Shown here: in pieces, positions 35,615 through 43,740 of the stretch
Layout: each line of letters starts with the position of its first letter
Position numbering within the stretch: position 1 is the stretch's first letter
Assembly: GCA_017857855.1 (NCBI GenBank)
Contig: JAFMCI010000012.1
Span: 1-54,658, forward strand
DNA: 54,658 bases
From: Bacteroidia bacterium
GTDB lineage: Bacteria > Bacteroidota > Bacteroidia > NS11-12g > UBA9320
Direction of reading: 5' to 3'
The notes under the pieces: model-generated
What the model saw: the letters and a program-made list of their open reading frames with translations, nothing else
The model's database searches: none
Told to the model about the DNA's origin: nothing
Program-made: the position numbers and the translations under genes

Positions 35615-37531
35615 TTACGGAAGAGCAGATTTAATAAACTTGCTTAAGAGTGACTTATCTTCAGTATTAACTTTAATAGTGTATAGGCCGTTTGCCAAGG
35701 AAGACACGTCTATTGGAATTATATTATTTGCGGGCGTGTTAATCTGTTCCGCAAGTATTAGGCGACCTTGCACGTCGTAAATAAATAGTTCATTTACCTT
35801 TTCGTCTTCTACATAAATGTTCAACTCTCGGTAAGTTGGATTAGGAAATAACGTTATGCCTGTAAGATCTAGATGTAATCCTTCAACCATTATATCCTTG
35901 GAGATAAGCCAGAAATTAGGATCAAAATAGAGTTCCTCCACCTTAAAACCCAAGTCTACAATTGCGTTTTGATTACCCACGGAATGGTCTACTATAAACA
36001 GGGTATCCCTATTTTCCCCTTTCGCACGGTACTCTATTTTAAGTGGGAAAAAAGATACCGAAGGATGTGAAGTAACTTGACTTATAGCGAGCGTTACTTT
36101 ACCCGCGGGTAGCCTATGCCACTCTGTAGTTATGGTGGGCCAGCCTTCTTTGTAAATATAACGATCAAAAAAATCGGTTAAATCTTGACCTGATTCTAGT
36201 TCCAGTGCTTCTTTAAAATCTATCGTGTGAGCAAAACCATAGCACAATGCAGCATTTGCCATATAATTCCGCGTTGCGTTAAAAAACACATCGTCGCCAA
36301 GCTCCCAGCGCAACAGATGCAATACTTTTGCCCCTTTACGGTAACGCATATCTCCAAAAAACAGATTGTTCACGTTATTGGTATCGTAGGCAAAAACGGC
36401 ACCATCTGTATTTCGGGTAATTCTCTCATTGCACGTTTTTAAAAAGTCAATAAATTGTGGCTTCCCTTGTACCATTTCTCGAGCAATTCCATTGGCATAG
36501 GTTGCCCAGCCCTCGTTTAGCCATAAGTCTGCCCAACTACCGCAGGTTATCTTATCTCCAAACCATTGATGCGCCAGCTCATGCGCCATAAGGTCAAAAC
36601 CTAGGTTACTCATGGAGCTCATGGTTTGATGCTCCATACCTCCACCTCTTGCAAACTGAGCATGCCCATACTTTTCCTTTTTGAAAGGATAATCACCAAA
36701 CAAACTATCAAACGCGCGCATCATTCCGTGTATGGCTAAGCTAAGGGTGTCTGCAGCAGGTTTATAGGATGGATACAAGTAATCTAAGTGATAAACACTA
36801 TCGCCACCACTTAGCGGTATATAAAAACTTTGCTCATAATAATTGGTAACGGTAACTGAAACCAAATAGGTTGAAATCGGATAGCGGTGTTTCCAATGGT
36901 AAACCAAACTGCTGTCTGACAACGTATCTACCCTTTGCAACATCCCTTGTCCCGCGGCTTTATTGCCTTTTGGAATGGTATACTCAAAGTCCATCGAATC
37001 TATTTTATCTGTAAGCTGCTGCTTACATGGCCACCAGCCGTAAGATCCATAAGGCTCTGATAATGTCCAGGCGATAGGCCCATCTTGCGTATAATCAAAG
37101 TTAAAACCGAATTGCTCGTTCTTACTCGGGTCACCTTGATAGTATATCTCTATCGCTATTTTATTCCCTTTGTTTTGATTAGGGATGGTTACAGAAACTT
37201 CGTCGTTTCTATGAGAAAACGATATGGATTTGTTCTCATAGATTACAGAATCTACGGTCATTCGCACATCCAAATCAAACGAAAACGTGTTAAAATTACT
37301 TTCTAAAGCTACTAATTCAGAGTATACACTCCCTTTTATAAAACGTACAGCAGGATCAATCTTTAGTTTTAATTTGTGATAGGTAATGTCGTACGATTGA
37401 CCGCTGCGCTTAGACTTAAAATTTTGTTTAGCCAAATAGGCAGCCTTTTCGCCTTTTATGATAGCCTCTAAATCTTGTCCAACAGCAGAAACACTAAGTG
37501 CAACTAGTATACTAAAAATGAAATTTCGCAT
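35615..37531 (-). CDS. Secreted M1-family aminopeptidase with T9SS sorting domain
   Basis: The product is 638 residues from the second Met (37531), which gives a clean signal peptide ending VGQ; a seven-residue extension to 37552 is possible. The zinc motif HELAHQWFGD with the distant Glu in LNEGWATY, and the upstream RGGGMEHQ (GxMEN-like) motif, show the M1 gluzincin catalytic domain. The C-terminal 80 residues (ITLFPNPTYREL, then GLYTIKV) are a type IX sorting domain. It probably trims N-terminal residues of peptides outside the cell. MEHQ replaces the usual MEN/MENxG. Confidence 0.92.
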   Translation of the reverse strand: MRNFIFSILVALSVSAVGQDLEAIIKGEKAAYLAKQNFKSKRSGQSYDITYHKLKLKIDPAVRFIKGSVYSELVALESNFNTFSFDLDVRMTVDSVIYENKSISFSHRNDEVSVTIPNQNKGNKIAIEIYYQGDPSKNEQFGFNFDYTQDGPIAWTLSEPYGSYGWWPCKQQLTDKIDSMDFEYTIPKGNKAAGQGMLQRVDTLSDSSLVYHWKHRYPISTYLVSVTVTNYYEQSFYIPLSGGDSVYHLDYLYPSYKPAADTLSLAIHGMMRAFDSLFGDYPFKKEKYGHAQFARGGGMEHQTMSSMSNLGFDLMAHELAHQWFGDKITCGSWADLWLNEGWATYANGIAREMVQGKPQFIDFLKTCNERITRNTDGAVFAYDTNNVNNLFFGDMRYRKGAKVLHLLRWELGDDVFFNATRNYMANAALCYGFAHTIDFKEALELESGQDLTDFFDRYIYKEGWPTITTEWHRLPAGKVTLAISQVTSHPSVSFFPLKIEYRAKGENRDTLFIVDHSVGNQNAIVDLGFKVEELYFDPNFWLISKDIMVEGLHLDLTGITLFPNPTYRELNIYVEDEKVNELFIYDVQGRLILAEQINTPANNIIPIDVSSLANGLYTIKVNTEDKSLLSKFIKSALP

Positions 37532-37657
37532 TGGCTTTACAAACTTATGCATCTAAACTGTTTTTGAGCAACTCCTGCAAATCATATTTTAGCATTATTA
37601 GTAACTAATCAAGAGGGGATACTTTAGCAGTTGTGTGACTTAATGCGACTTTAACTC

Positions 37658-39652
37658 TTATTCTAAATTAATTGTTTGTCCTTTGGGAAACTTCACTTGA
37701 TATTTAAAGTTAAGCTCAGTAGTTTTTTGTGAATCTATAGTTAACTCCCATTTAAGTTCGCCTGTTTGCTCCGCATGAATTGCCCCGTTTTTATCCTTTA
37801 ACAGTACCTCTATGTCTTTTGGCATGCTGCTTACAGGCACTTGATCGTACACAATTAAGTTAATAGGTTGTTGTTTATTATTCCTTACTTTTATTTCAAA
37901 CTGTCGTTTTTCTATGGTCTCTTTCCCGATGAATTCTCTACTGGTTTGCGACTTTACTTTTTGTCGGCTAATAAGCACATTTTTATCTCTACCCAATGAT
38001 ATATTTAGCGTGTCTGACAGAAAACGTACATCTAAAATCGACTTCCCAATATAGGTGCTTTCAAAATATAAATTTGCTTCACCTTCGAGTAGATTATACT
38101 CACTCCAGTCAGCAACTCGGGCTATTAAAAATGCTGCTTTCTCTAATTTTGGAACACTTCTGTACTCGTAATACGCTGGGACCTTAGCTTCATTTATCGA
38201 AACCACCTTCTGCTTACCATCGCTTTTTATCGTAAAAGGTATATCGAGTGTTATTTCTAAGCTAGTTTGATTTTCCAAAGGCATTACAGCAATAGGCTTA
38301 GAAACATATACTTGTTTATCTTTACGAGGTGCGGTAAGTGAAAAACGGTTGTAGCCTGTATTTACCAATCCCTCCGTTTGTGCCCAAGTATAGCTTTGCG
38401 AGGGTGCTGATGCAGAATATTGAATATCATCCGACTCCAATAAAGAACGATTTGCATCCATGTTAATCTGAATTTGAGCGATATTTTGTGTATTGGTAAG
38501 CACAATGTTATTCCCTGCACTTGCACTTACGGCTTGGTACTTATCTCCGAAACCAATGCTGCTCACAAAAAGCTGATTTTTACCTTGAGGCAAGGTGATG
38601 GCCCAATTGCCATTTTCGTCGGTAATTGTGCCAATTGACGTTCCTTGTACCTTTATAGTGGCATAGGCAATTGCCGCTCCGTTTGCATCGGTTACTCTGC
38701 CAGATGATTGCGAGGCATTGCTGCTTATATAGTTGCTTAAGTTGTACGAATTTTGAGTAGCGTTAGCCTTGTATGGGTTTGGATTATAGCCGGCAGCCAC
38801 ATAGTTTAGATAGTAGGGTGTTAGCACAGGCAAATCCCCACTTTGATATGGATTTGCATTACTAAAGGTAAGACTTACACCATCCCAATCCTCCCCGGTA
38901 TTTTGCTGAACATTTGCTTTATATATAAGGGTGAGTGGGTCATTTATCGTTTGTACGCGTATATCGTAGCTCGGATACCAGCTGGCATGATTAACCAAGT
39001 AGCTCAATTCAAATTGGCCACTAGTAGATTTATTTGCTTGGAGTTCCAGAAGTATTTCGCTTGTATTTTGAGTTAACTTACTATTTATGGCATCCAATTG
39101 ATTTCTAAATTTGCTCATAGCCGAGCTAATATCTGCTTTTTGGTAGCTGTGCTTATTTCTTTTTTTAGCAATAAGTAGCAATTCATCATAATAAAACTGA
39201 TGTACGGCACGAAAAGTAGCCGCATCTAAATTGTCGTTTTGGCCCTTTATGCTTCTATTTATTTGTAAAAATTGTTCACTTTGACTCAGCGTGTTTAGCT
39301 CGATATCTACCAGTTTAGATTGCTCTTGATAGTAGTTTAGGCTGTCTGATATTTTCTTTAAATCACCGGACAATTCTTTCTCGTCCATGTAGTTCATTTG
39401 ATGGCGAATAGATAAAATGGTAAACTCTCCGTTGCCTTTTACTTGTATGGTTTTAGCATCTAAGTACGGAGATAATTCTGTGATACGCAGGGTTTGTGTA
39501 CCCCCAGATAATTTAGAAGTAAATGAACGAGTTACCTGGGCTCCATTTAAAAAAACGGTTACTTTTTTAATATCTGATTTTATCTCATCTAAAGCAAAAG
39601 AGGAAACACTTAGGAAAATAGTAAAAGCGATGAAGATGATTTTTTTTAGCAT
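37658..39652 (-). CDS. Mucoidy inhibitor MuiA-family protein with inserted carboxypeptidase-like domain
   Basis: The protein has 664 residues. A signal peptide (about 1-20) is followed by the DUF4140-type N-terminal domain (VTVFLNGAQVTRSFTSKLSGG), a coiled helical region (about 95-205) and the DUF4139-type beta domain beginning ELSYLVNHASWYPSYDIRV. Residues 316-386 are an inserted carboxypeptidase-regulatory-like domain (GRVTDANGAAIAYATIKVQG, then TDENGNW), found normally at the start of TonB receptors. The DUF4139 part continues after it to a C-terminal ELNFKYQVKFPKG. Function unknown; periplasmic or outer-membrane associated. Confidence 0.85.
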   Translation of the reverse strand: MLKKIIFIAFTIFLSVSSFALDEIKSDIKKVTVFLNGAQVTRSFTSKLSGGTQTLRITELSPYLDAKTIQVKGNGEFTILSIRHQMNYMDEKELSGDLKKISDSLNYYQEQSKLVDIELNTLSQSEQFLQINRSIKGQNDNLDAATFRAVHQFYYDELLLIAKKRNKHSYQKADISSAMSKFRNQLDAINSKLTQNTSEILLELQANKSTSGQFELSYLVNHASWYPSYDIRVQTINDPLTLIYKANVQQNTGEDWDGVSLTFSNANPYQSGDLPVLTPYYLNYVAAGYNPNPYKANATQNSYNLSNYISSNASQSSGRVTDANGAAIAYATIKVQGTSIGTITDENGNWAITLPQGKNQLFVSSIGFGDKYQAVSASAGNNIVLTNTQNIAQIQINMDANRSLLESDDIQYSASAPSQSYTWAQTEGLVNTGYNRFSLTAPRKDKQVYVSKPIAVMPLENQTSLEITLDIPFTIKSDGKQKVVSINEAKVPAYYEYRSVPKLEKAAFLIARVADWSEYNLLEGEANLYFESTYIGKSILDVRFLSDTLNISLGRDKNVLISRQKVKSQTSREFIGKETIEKRQFEIKVRNNKQQPINLIVYDQVPVSSMPKDIEVLLKDKNGAIHAEQTGELKWELTIDSQKTTELNFKYQVKFPKGQTINLE

Positions 39653-39842
39653 AGCTGATTAATACGGCACAAGTTATAAAGGTAAACGGGAAATGGAATG
39701 TTTTTTATTAGAAAATGAACATACTGTGACCTTTTTGGATGCATTAGAGATAATAAGATACACACTTAAATAATGTTAAAGCGACGTGACAGTCTAGTTT
39801 TACATACTGATAAATTTGAATGCTTCAGTATGGTTATTTTTC

Positions 39843-39850
39843 TACCTTTG
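39843..39850 (+). promoter_or_regulatory. -7 promoter element of gldH
   Basis: TACCTTTG matches TAnnTTTG and ends 8 bp before the TTG at 39859. It sits downstream of the alternative ATG at 39820, which supports the TTG start. TTTG at 39815-39818 could be a -33 box but the spacing of 24 bp is long. Confidence 0.5.
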
Positions 39851-39858
39851 CCTTACTC

Positions 39859-40332
39859 TTGAAAAAATACCTTTTCATACTAGCCATCACCGCGTTTTTA
39901 TTTGCTGGGTGCAACGAAGATGTATTGGTAGATGAATATCATACACTCCCTGTTTCAGGCTGGGAATACAAAGACGTTATCACCGATTCGTTTGAAGTAT
40001 TGGAACCCGGACACTATCACCAACTATCAGCCAATTTGAGAATAAACGGCGATTACCCTTACGCTAATTTTCATGTAAAAATGAACATTACTTTTCCAGA
40101 CAGTAGTTCAAAAGAATATAACGTACCCCTTCAACTTGCAGAGAAATCTGGCAAATGGTTAGGTTCAGGATTGGGAGATGTTATCACCTTTAGAATACCC
40201 GTTTTTCATAGAAAATTTTTAACCCAAAAGGGAAAATATACCGTTTCCATAAGTCAAGATATGCGATTGGAGTCTGTTCCAAACATAGTATCTGCTGGAT
40301 TAAGAGTAGAACAACAAGAAGAAATATTTTAA
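39859..40332 (+). CDS. gldH: Gliding motility lipoprotein GldH
   Basis: The product is 157 residues from TTG 39859, giving the lipoprotein signal KKYLFILAITAFLFAGC with its Cys at about 18. The body is beta-rich with the GldH pattern: W-x-Y-K-D near the start, NGDYPYANFHVKMNITFP, then GLGDVITFRIPVFHRKF. GldH is an outer-membrane lipoprotein needed for gliding and, with other Gld proteins, the T9SS. Its presence fits the T9SS cargo in this window. Followed by lpdA after 4 bp, possibly one transcript. Confidence 0.85.
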   Translation: MKKYLFILAITAFLFAGCNEDVLVDEYHTLPVSGWEYKDVITDSFEVLEPGHYHQLSANLRINGDYPYANFHVKMNITFPDSSSKEYNVPLQLAEKSGKWLGSGLGDVITFRIPVFHRKFLTQKGKYTVSISQDMRLESVPNIVSAGLRVEQQEEIF

Positions 40333-40336
40333 CAAA

Positions 40337-41731
40337 ATGAATAATTACGACGTAGCAATAATAGGAAGTGGGCCAGGTGGATATGTATGCGCTATTCGAT
40401 GTGCACAGTTAGGACTTAAAACCGCTATCATCGAAAAATACGCAACCCTTGGAGGCACATGCCTGAACGTAGGTTGTATTCCTAGTAAAGCGTTGCTAGA
40501 TAGCTCTCACCAATATCATGATGCGGTACATAAGTTTGCCGATCACGGTATTAGCATCGGAACGCCTAAAATAGATTTTAAGCAAATGATTGCCCGTAAG
40601 CAAGGCGTGGTAGACCAAATGACGAAAGGCGTTGATTTCCTTATGAAAAAAAATAAGGTTGATGTGTACTTAGGAATGGGATCATTTGTAGATGCCAATA
40701 CTATCCAAATAGACGGCGAAAAGAAAGAAACTATCTCTGCTAAAAATATTGTAATCGCGACCGGAAGTAAGCCAACTAGCTTTCCAGGAATGGAGATCGA
40801 TAAAAAACGCGTAATATCTTCTACTGAAGCCTTAACCTTAACCGAAATACCTAAACACCTAGTGGTAATAGGCGGCGGTGTAATTGGTTTAGAACTCGGT
40901 TCTGTGTACCATAGGTTAGGCGCTGAAGTGAGCGTAGTAGAATATGCCGACAGTGTAATCTCTACCATGGATGCTGGCTTAGGTAAAGAAATGGGTCGTA
41001 TCTTAAAAAAACAAGGTATGAACTTATACCTGGGTCATAAAGTTACATCCGTAACTACCAAAGGTAAAGTGGTTACGGTAAAAGCAGAAGGCAAAAAAGG
41101 GGATATAGCGTTAGAAGCTGACTATTGTTTGGTATCGGTAGGTAGACGTCCGTATACAGATGGACTAGCTGCAGACAAAGCAGGAGTTAAACTGGATGAC
41201 AAAGGAAGAATAGAAACCAACGATCACTTACAAACCAATGTTCCGACTATCTACGCCATAGGTGATGTGGTAAAAGGTGCTATGCTTGCCCACAAAGCAG
41301 AAGAAGAAGGCGTGATGGTTGCAGAAATATTAGCTGGACAAAAACCCCATATCAATTATAATCTTATCCCAGGCGTAGTATATACCTGGCCTGAGATTGC
41401 AGGAATCGGCCAAACAGAAGAGCAACTTAAAGCTTCAGGAATAAAATACAAAGTAGGTCAATTTCCATTTAGAGCCAATGGTCGTGCTGTTGCGGGCATG
41501 GATACTGATGGTTTTGTAAAAATACTAGCCGATGCAGAGACGGATGAAGTAATTGGTGCCCATATGATAGGACCACGTGTTGCCGATATGATTTCTGAAA
41601 TCGCCGTTGCGATGGAGTTTCGTGCAAGTGCAGAAGATATTGCACGTATTTGCCATGCCCATCCTACTACCAGTGAAGTAACCAAAGAAGCTGCACTAGC
41701 GGCTACCGGCAATCGGGCGTTACACTCTTAA
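40337..41731 (+). CDS. lpdA: Dihydrolipoyl dehydrogenase
   Basis: This flavoenzyme is the E3 subunit of pyruvate or 2-oxoglutarate dehydrogenase and the glycine cleavage system. Its 464 residues match the family. It has FAD site GSGPGG (10-15), redox-active Cys42 and Cys47 (GGTCLNVGCIPSK), NAD site GGGVIGLELG (about 178-187), a second FAD motif YAIGDV and the active-site His/Glu in HAHPTTSE near the C-terminus. It is not beside E1/E2 genes here. Located directly after gldH. Confidence 0.96.
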   Translation: MNNYDVAIIGSGPGGYVCAIRCAQLGLKTAIIEKYATLGGTCLNVGCIPSKALLDSSHQYHDAVHKFADHGISIGTPKIDFKQMIARKQGVVDQMTKGVDFLMKKNKVDVYLGMGSFVDANTIQIDGEKKETISAKNIVIATGSKPTSFPGMEIDKKRVISSTEALTLTEIPKHLVVIGGGVIGLELGSVYHRLGAEVSVVEYADSVISTMDAGLGKEMGRILKKQGMNLYLGHKVTSVTTKGKVVTVKAEGKKGDIALEADYCLVSVGRRPYTDGLAADKAGVKLDDKGRIETNDHLQTNVPTIYAIGDVVKGAMLAHKAEEEGVMVAEILAGQKPHINYNLIPGVVYTWPEIAGIGQTEEQLKASGIKYKVGQFPFRANGRAVAGMDTDGFVKILADAETDEVIGAHMIGPRVADMISEIAVAMEFRASAEDIARICHAHPTTSEVTKEAALAATGNRALHS

Positions 41732-41745
41732 GTTAACTGCGCCAT

Positions 41746-43131
41746 CTAAAATTTATATTCTATCCCAAACTTTAGACCATGCGTGATAAGTTTCTGATCG
41801 TAACTTTTCATTATAGAGTTTAGTGATATGGTATAATTATATAGCGTAAACACATTTATATTGTTGAACATGGTAAATTTCGCTCCTGTTGACACGTGTG
41901 GTTGATAGAGTACGTTAGTAAGATAATCAGCAGATAGCAAACCTACTTCGTATACGATTTGACCATCCACATTCCCTTGATTTATGGTATAAAGACCTTT
42001 TTGATTTTGCAAAAATGAAGTGGTAAACCCCAGCTCTCCAAACAACTTAAATCGATTGAATGATTTTTGATATTGAACCACTAACGGAACATTAACATAG
42101 CTTATGCGGGTTTCGCAATCCTTGCAGGCTGTAAAGACTGACGAATCGGTTGTAGCTTTAATTTCTTTTTTGATTAATGATATGTTATTTCCCGAAGGAG
42201 TCGTCGTATAAGTACGTTTTATGATAGCATAAGAAGTATCGTACGTAGTAGCATATGTAAACGATTTATAATTGGTATTTTCTCGTATTACGGTTTGTCC
42301 TAGTCCTAATTTGAGCGCCCAATCCCCTAGCTGTACACCAAAATCTAAACCGTAATTGGTAACCCTAAAAGGAATCTCGTCGGTCTGAATATGATACAAT
42401 TCACTTGATACTTTTTGTTTGGCGTAAGCAAAATTCCCTGCGTAAACACTCATAAAATAGTGCACTGGAGGTTTGTGAGGTGTTAATACGATTGCACTCC
42501 ATAACGAATCTTCATCATCCACTTTTTCAGGTATATTCCAAGTGGTGTCTACTTTCATTTCGTTTACAAGATTCATCCATTTCGCATCCTGCCAATTAAT
42601 AACCATTTTTAAATCGGATTTTTCATTTTCTACGAGTTGAGTGAAAACCTCTGTTTGCTGCATTATCTCGGAGTCCATAAAATCTAAATTATCGAGCATC
42701 CAAGGTTCAGAATACAATTTATTCTTACCTTTAATTTGCGTGTATGGATTCCGTTTGGGGAAGATTTGGCTTTTGCCGAAAATAATATTCTCATTTTTAC
42801 GACGAGATGTCTGAGATAAATTCTTTGCTCTTTTTTGAGCGAAAGCTTCCTCCCATTTTGGAGATTCCTTAATGATGCTTGATGCACTTGTATTTTGCCC
42901 CTTAGAAAACAGATGAGGTTTATTCCCTTTTTTAAGAACACTGTAGGATAAGACACATAATACTATAAGCGCAACTGCTATCCCGGTTCGGAATAGCCAA
43001 AAGACCAATACGCCTTTGTGATCATCCTCTAACAATTCTTCCATTCTATCCCAATCCGCTGAAGAATAGGGAACTGTTGGTTTGCCCAGTTTCTCTTTTA
43101 AAAAATCATCTAACGTATTCTTCTGACTCAT
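41746..43131 (-). CDS. Membrane-anchored protein with C-terminal barrel, partner of ECF sigma factor
   Basis: The protein has 461 residues. Residues 1-40 are a charged cytoplasmic segment with the short WDRMEELLEDD stretch, then one transmembrane helix at about 41-64, a long linker, and a C-terminal domain (about 225-461) rich in amphipathic strands ending GLKFGIEYKF, like an outer-membrane barrel. It overlaps the sigma gene by 4 bp, the position of an anti-sigma factor. The N-terminus could bind the sigma factor, and the outer part could sense. No known anti-sigma domain is obvious. Similar 'outer membrane beta-barrel' partners of sigma factors occur in Bacteroidota. Confidence 0.7.
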   Translation of the reverse strand: MSQKNTLDDFLKEKLGKPTVPYSSADWDRMEELLEDDHKGVLVFWLFRTGIAVALIVLCVLSYSVLKKGNKPHLFSKGQNTSASSIIKESPKWEEAFAQKRAKNLSQTSRRKNENIIFGKSQIFPKRNPYTQIKGKNKLYSEPWMLDNLDFMDSEIMQQTEVFTQLVENEKSDLKMVINWQDAKWMNLVNEMKVDTTWNIPEKVDDEDSLWSAIVLTPHKPPVHYFMSVYAGNFAYAKQKVSSELYHIQTDEIPFRVTNYGLDFGVQLGDWALKLGLGQTVIRENTNYKSFTYATTYDTSYAIIKRTYTTTPSGNNISLIKKEIKATTDSSVFTACKDCETRISYVNVPLVVQYQKSFNRFKLFGELGFTTSFLQNQKGLYTINQGNVDGQIVYEVGLLSADYLTNVLYQPHVSTGAKFTMFNNINVFTLYNYTISLNSIMKSYDQKLITHGLKFGIEYKF

Positions 43132-43694
43132 TTTATTAAGCTTCTTTTAAAATTCTCATTTCGTTGTCTTTCTTCTAATAAGGTTTTCATCATTCTCCTA
43201 GCTCTATTGAGGTGCCATCTACTTACTCCTTCAGATATTTTTAACAGTTTTGCAATTTCTTTATGCGAATACCCATCTATCACAAAAAGATTCAGTACAT
43301 TTTTGTTAATGGCAGGTAATCGATGAAGAAGTTCTAGCACGTCACTTTCTTCTAAATTCTGTTCCCCCTCATTCAAAACAAGATTTTCATCTTCATCTAG
43401 GTCCTCCGTGACAACTATTTTGCGTTCATAACTGGCGTTTTTTCGATATTCATCTATGCTGGTATTTATCGCAATATTTCGTATCCATGTGGCCAAGGCA
43501 AATTGGCTATCATAGTTATTAATACTTTTAAGCACCTTAAAAAATGAGGTATTTATAAGGTGACTAATCTGATTTTGGCTTGCAGAATACCGACTCGCAA
43601 TATTATGTAACAGTGGATAGAATGCCTTATATAATGCATTCTGAGACCTCCTATCTTTGCGAATACAGCCTGCTATAATTTCGTCTATTTGCAA
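43128..43694 (-). CDS. ECF-family RNA polymerase sigma factor
   Basis: This 188-residue sigma-70 family (ECF) factor has region 2 at about 20-85 (LYKAFYPLLHNIASRYS, then ATWIRNIAINTSIDEYR) and region 4 at about 120-175 (RLPAINKNVLNLFVIDGYSHKEIAKLLKIS, then VSRWHLNRAR). An acidic linker joins them. It lacks region 1.1 and 3. It would direct transcription of its own operon and stress or surface genes. Its stop overlaps the start of the membrane-anchored partner by 4 bp. Confidence 0.9.
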   Translation of the reverse strand: MQIDEIIAGCIRKDRRSQNALYKAFYPLLHNIASRYSASQNQISHLINTSFFKVLKSINNYDSQFALATWIRNIAINTSIDEYRKNASYERKIVVTEDLDEDENLVLNEGEQNLEESDVLELLHRLPAINKNVLNLFVIDGYSHKEIAKLLKISEGVSRWHLNRARRMMKTLLEERQRNENFKRSLIK

Positions 43695-43740
43695 AACAAA
43701 TTAGAAGACACATGATGTGCCTGCCTACTTAAATTTTTGA

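Noticed and set aside
39820-39858. ATG at 39820 as start of gldH
   Set aside because: It lies upstream of the TACCTTTG box and would put 13 extra residues before a standard lipoprotein signal.
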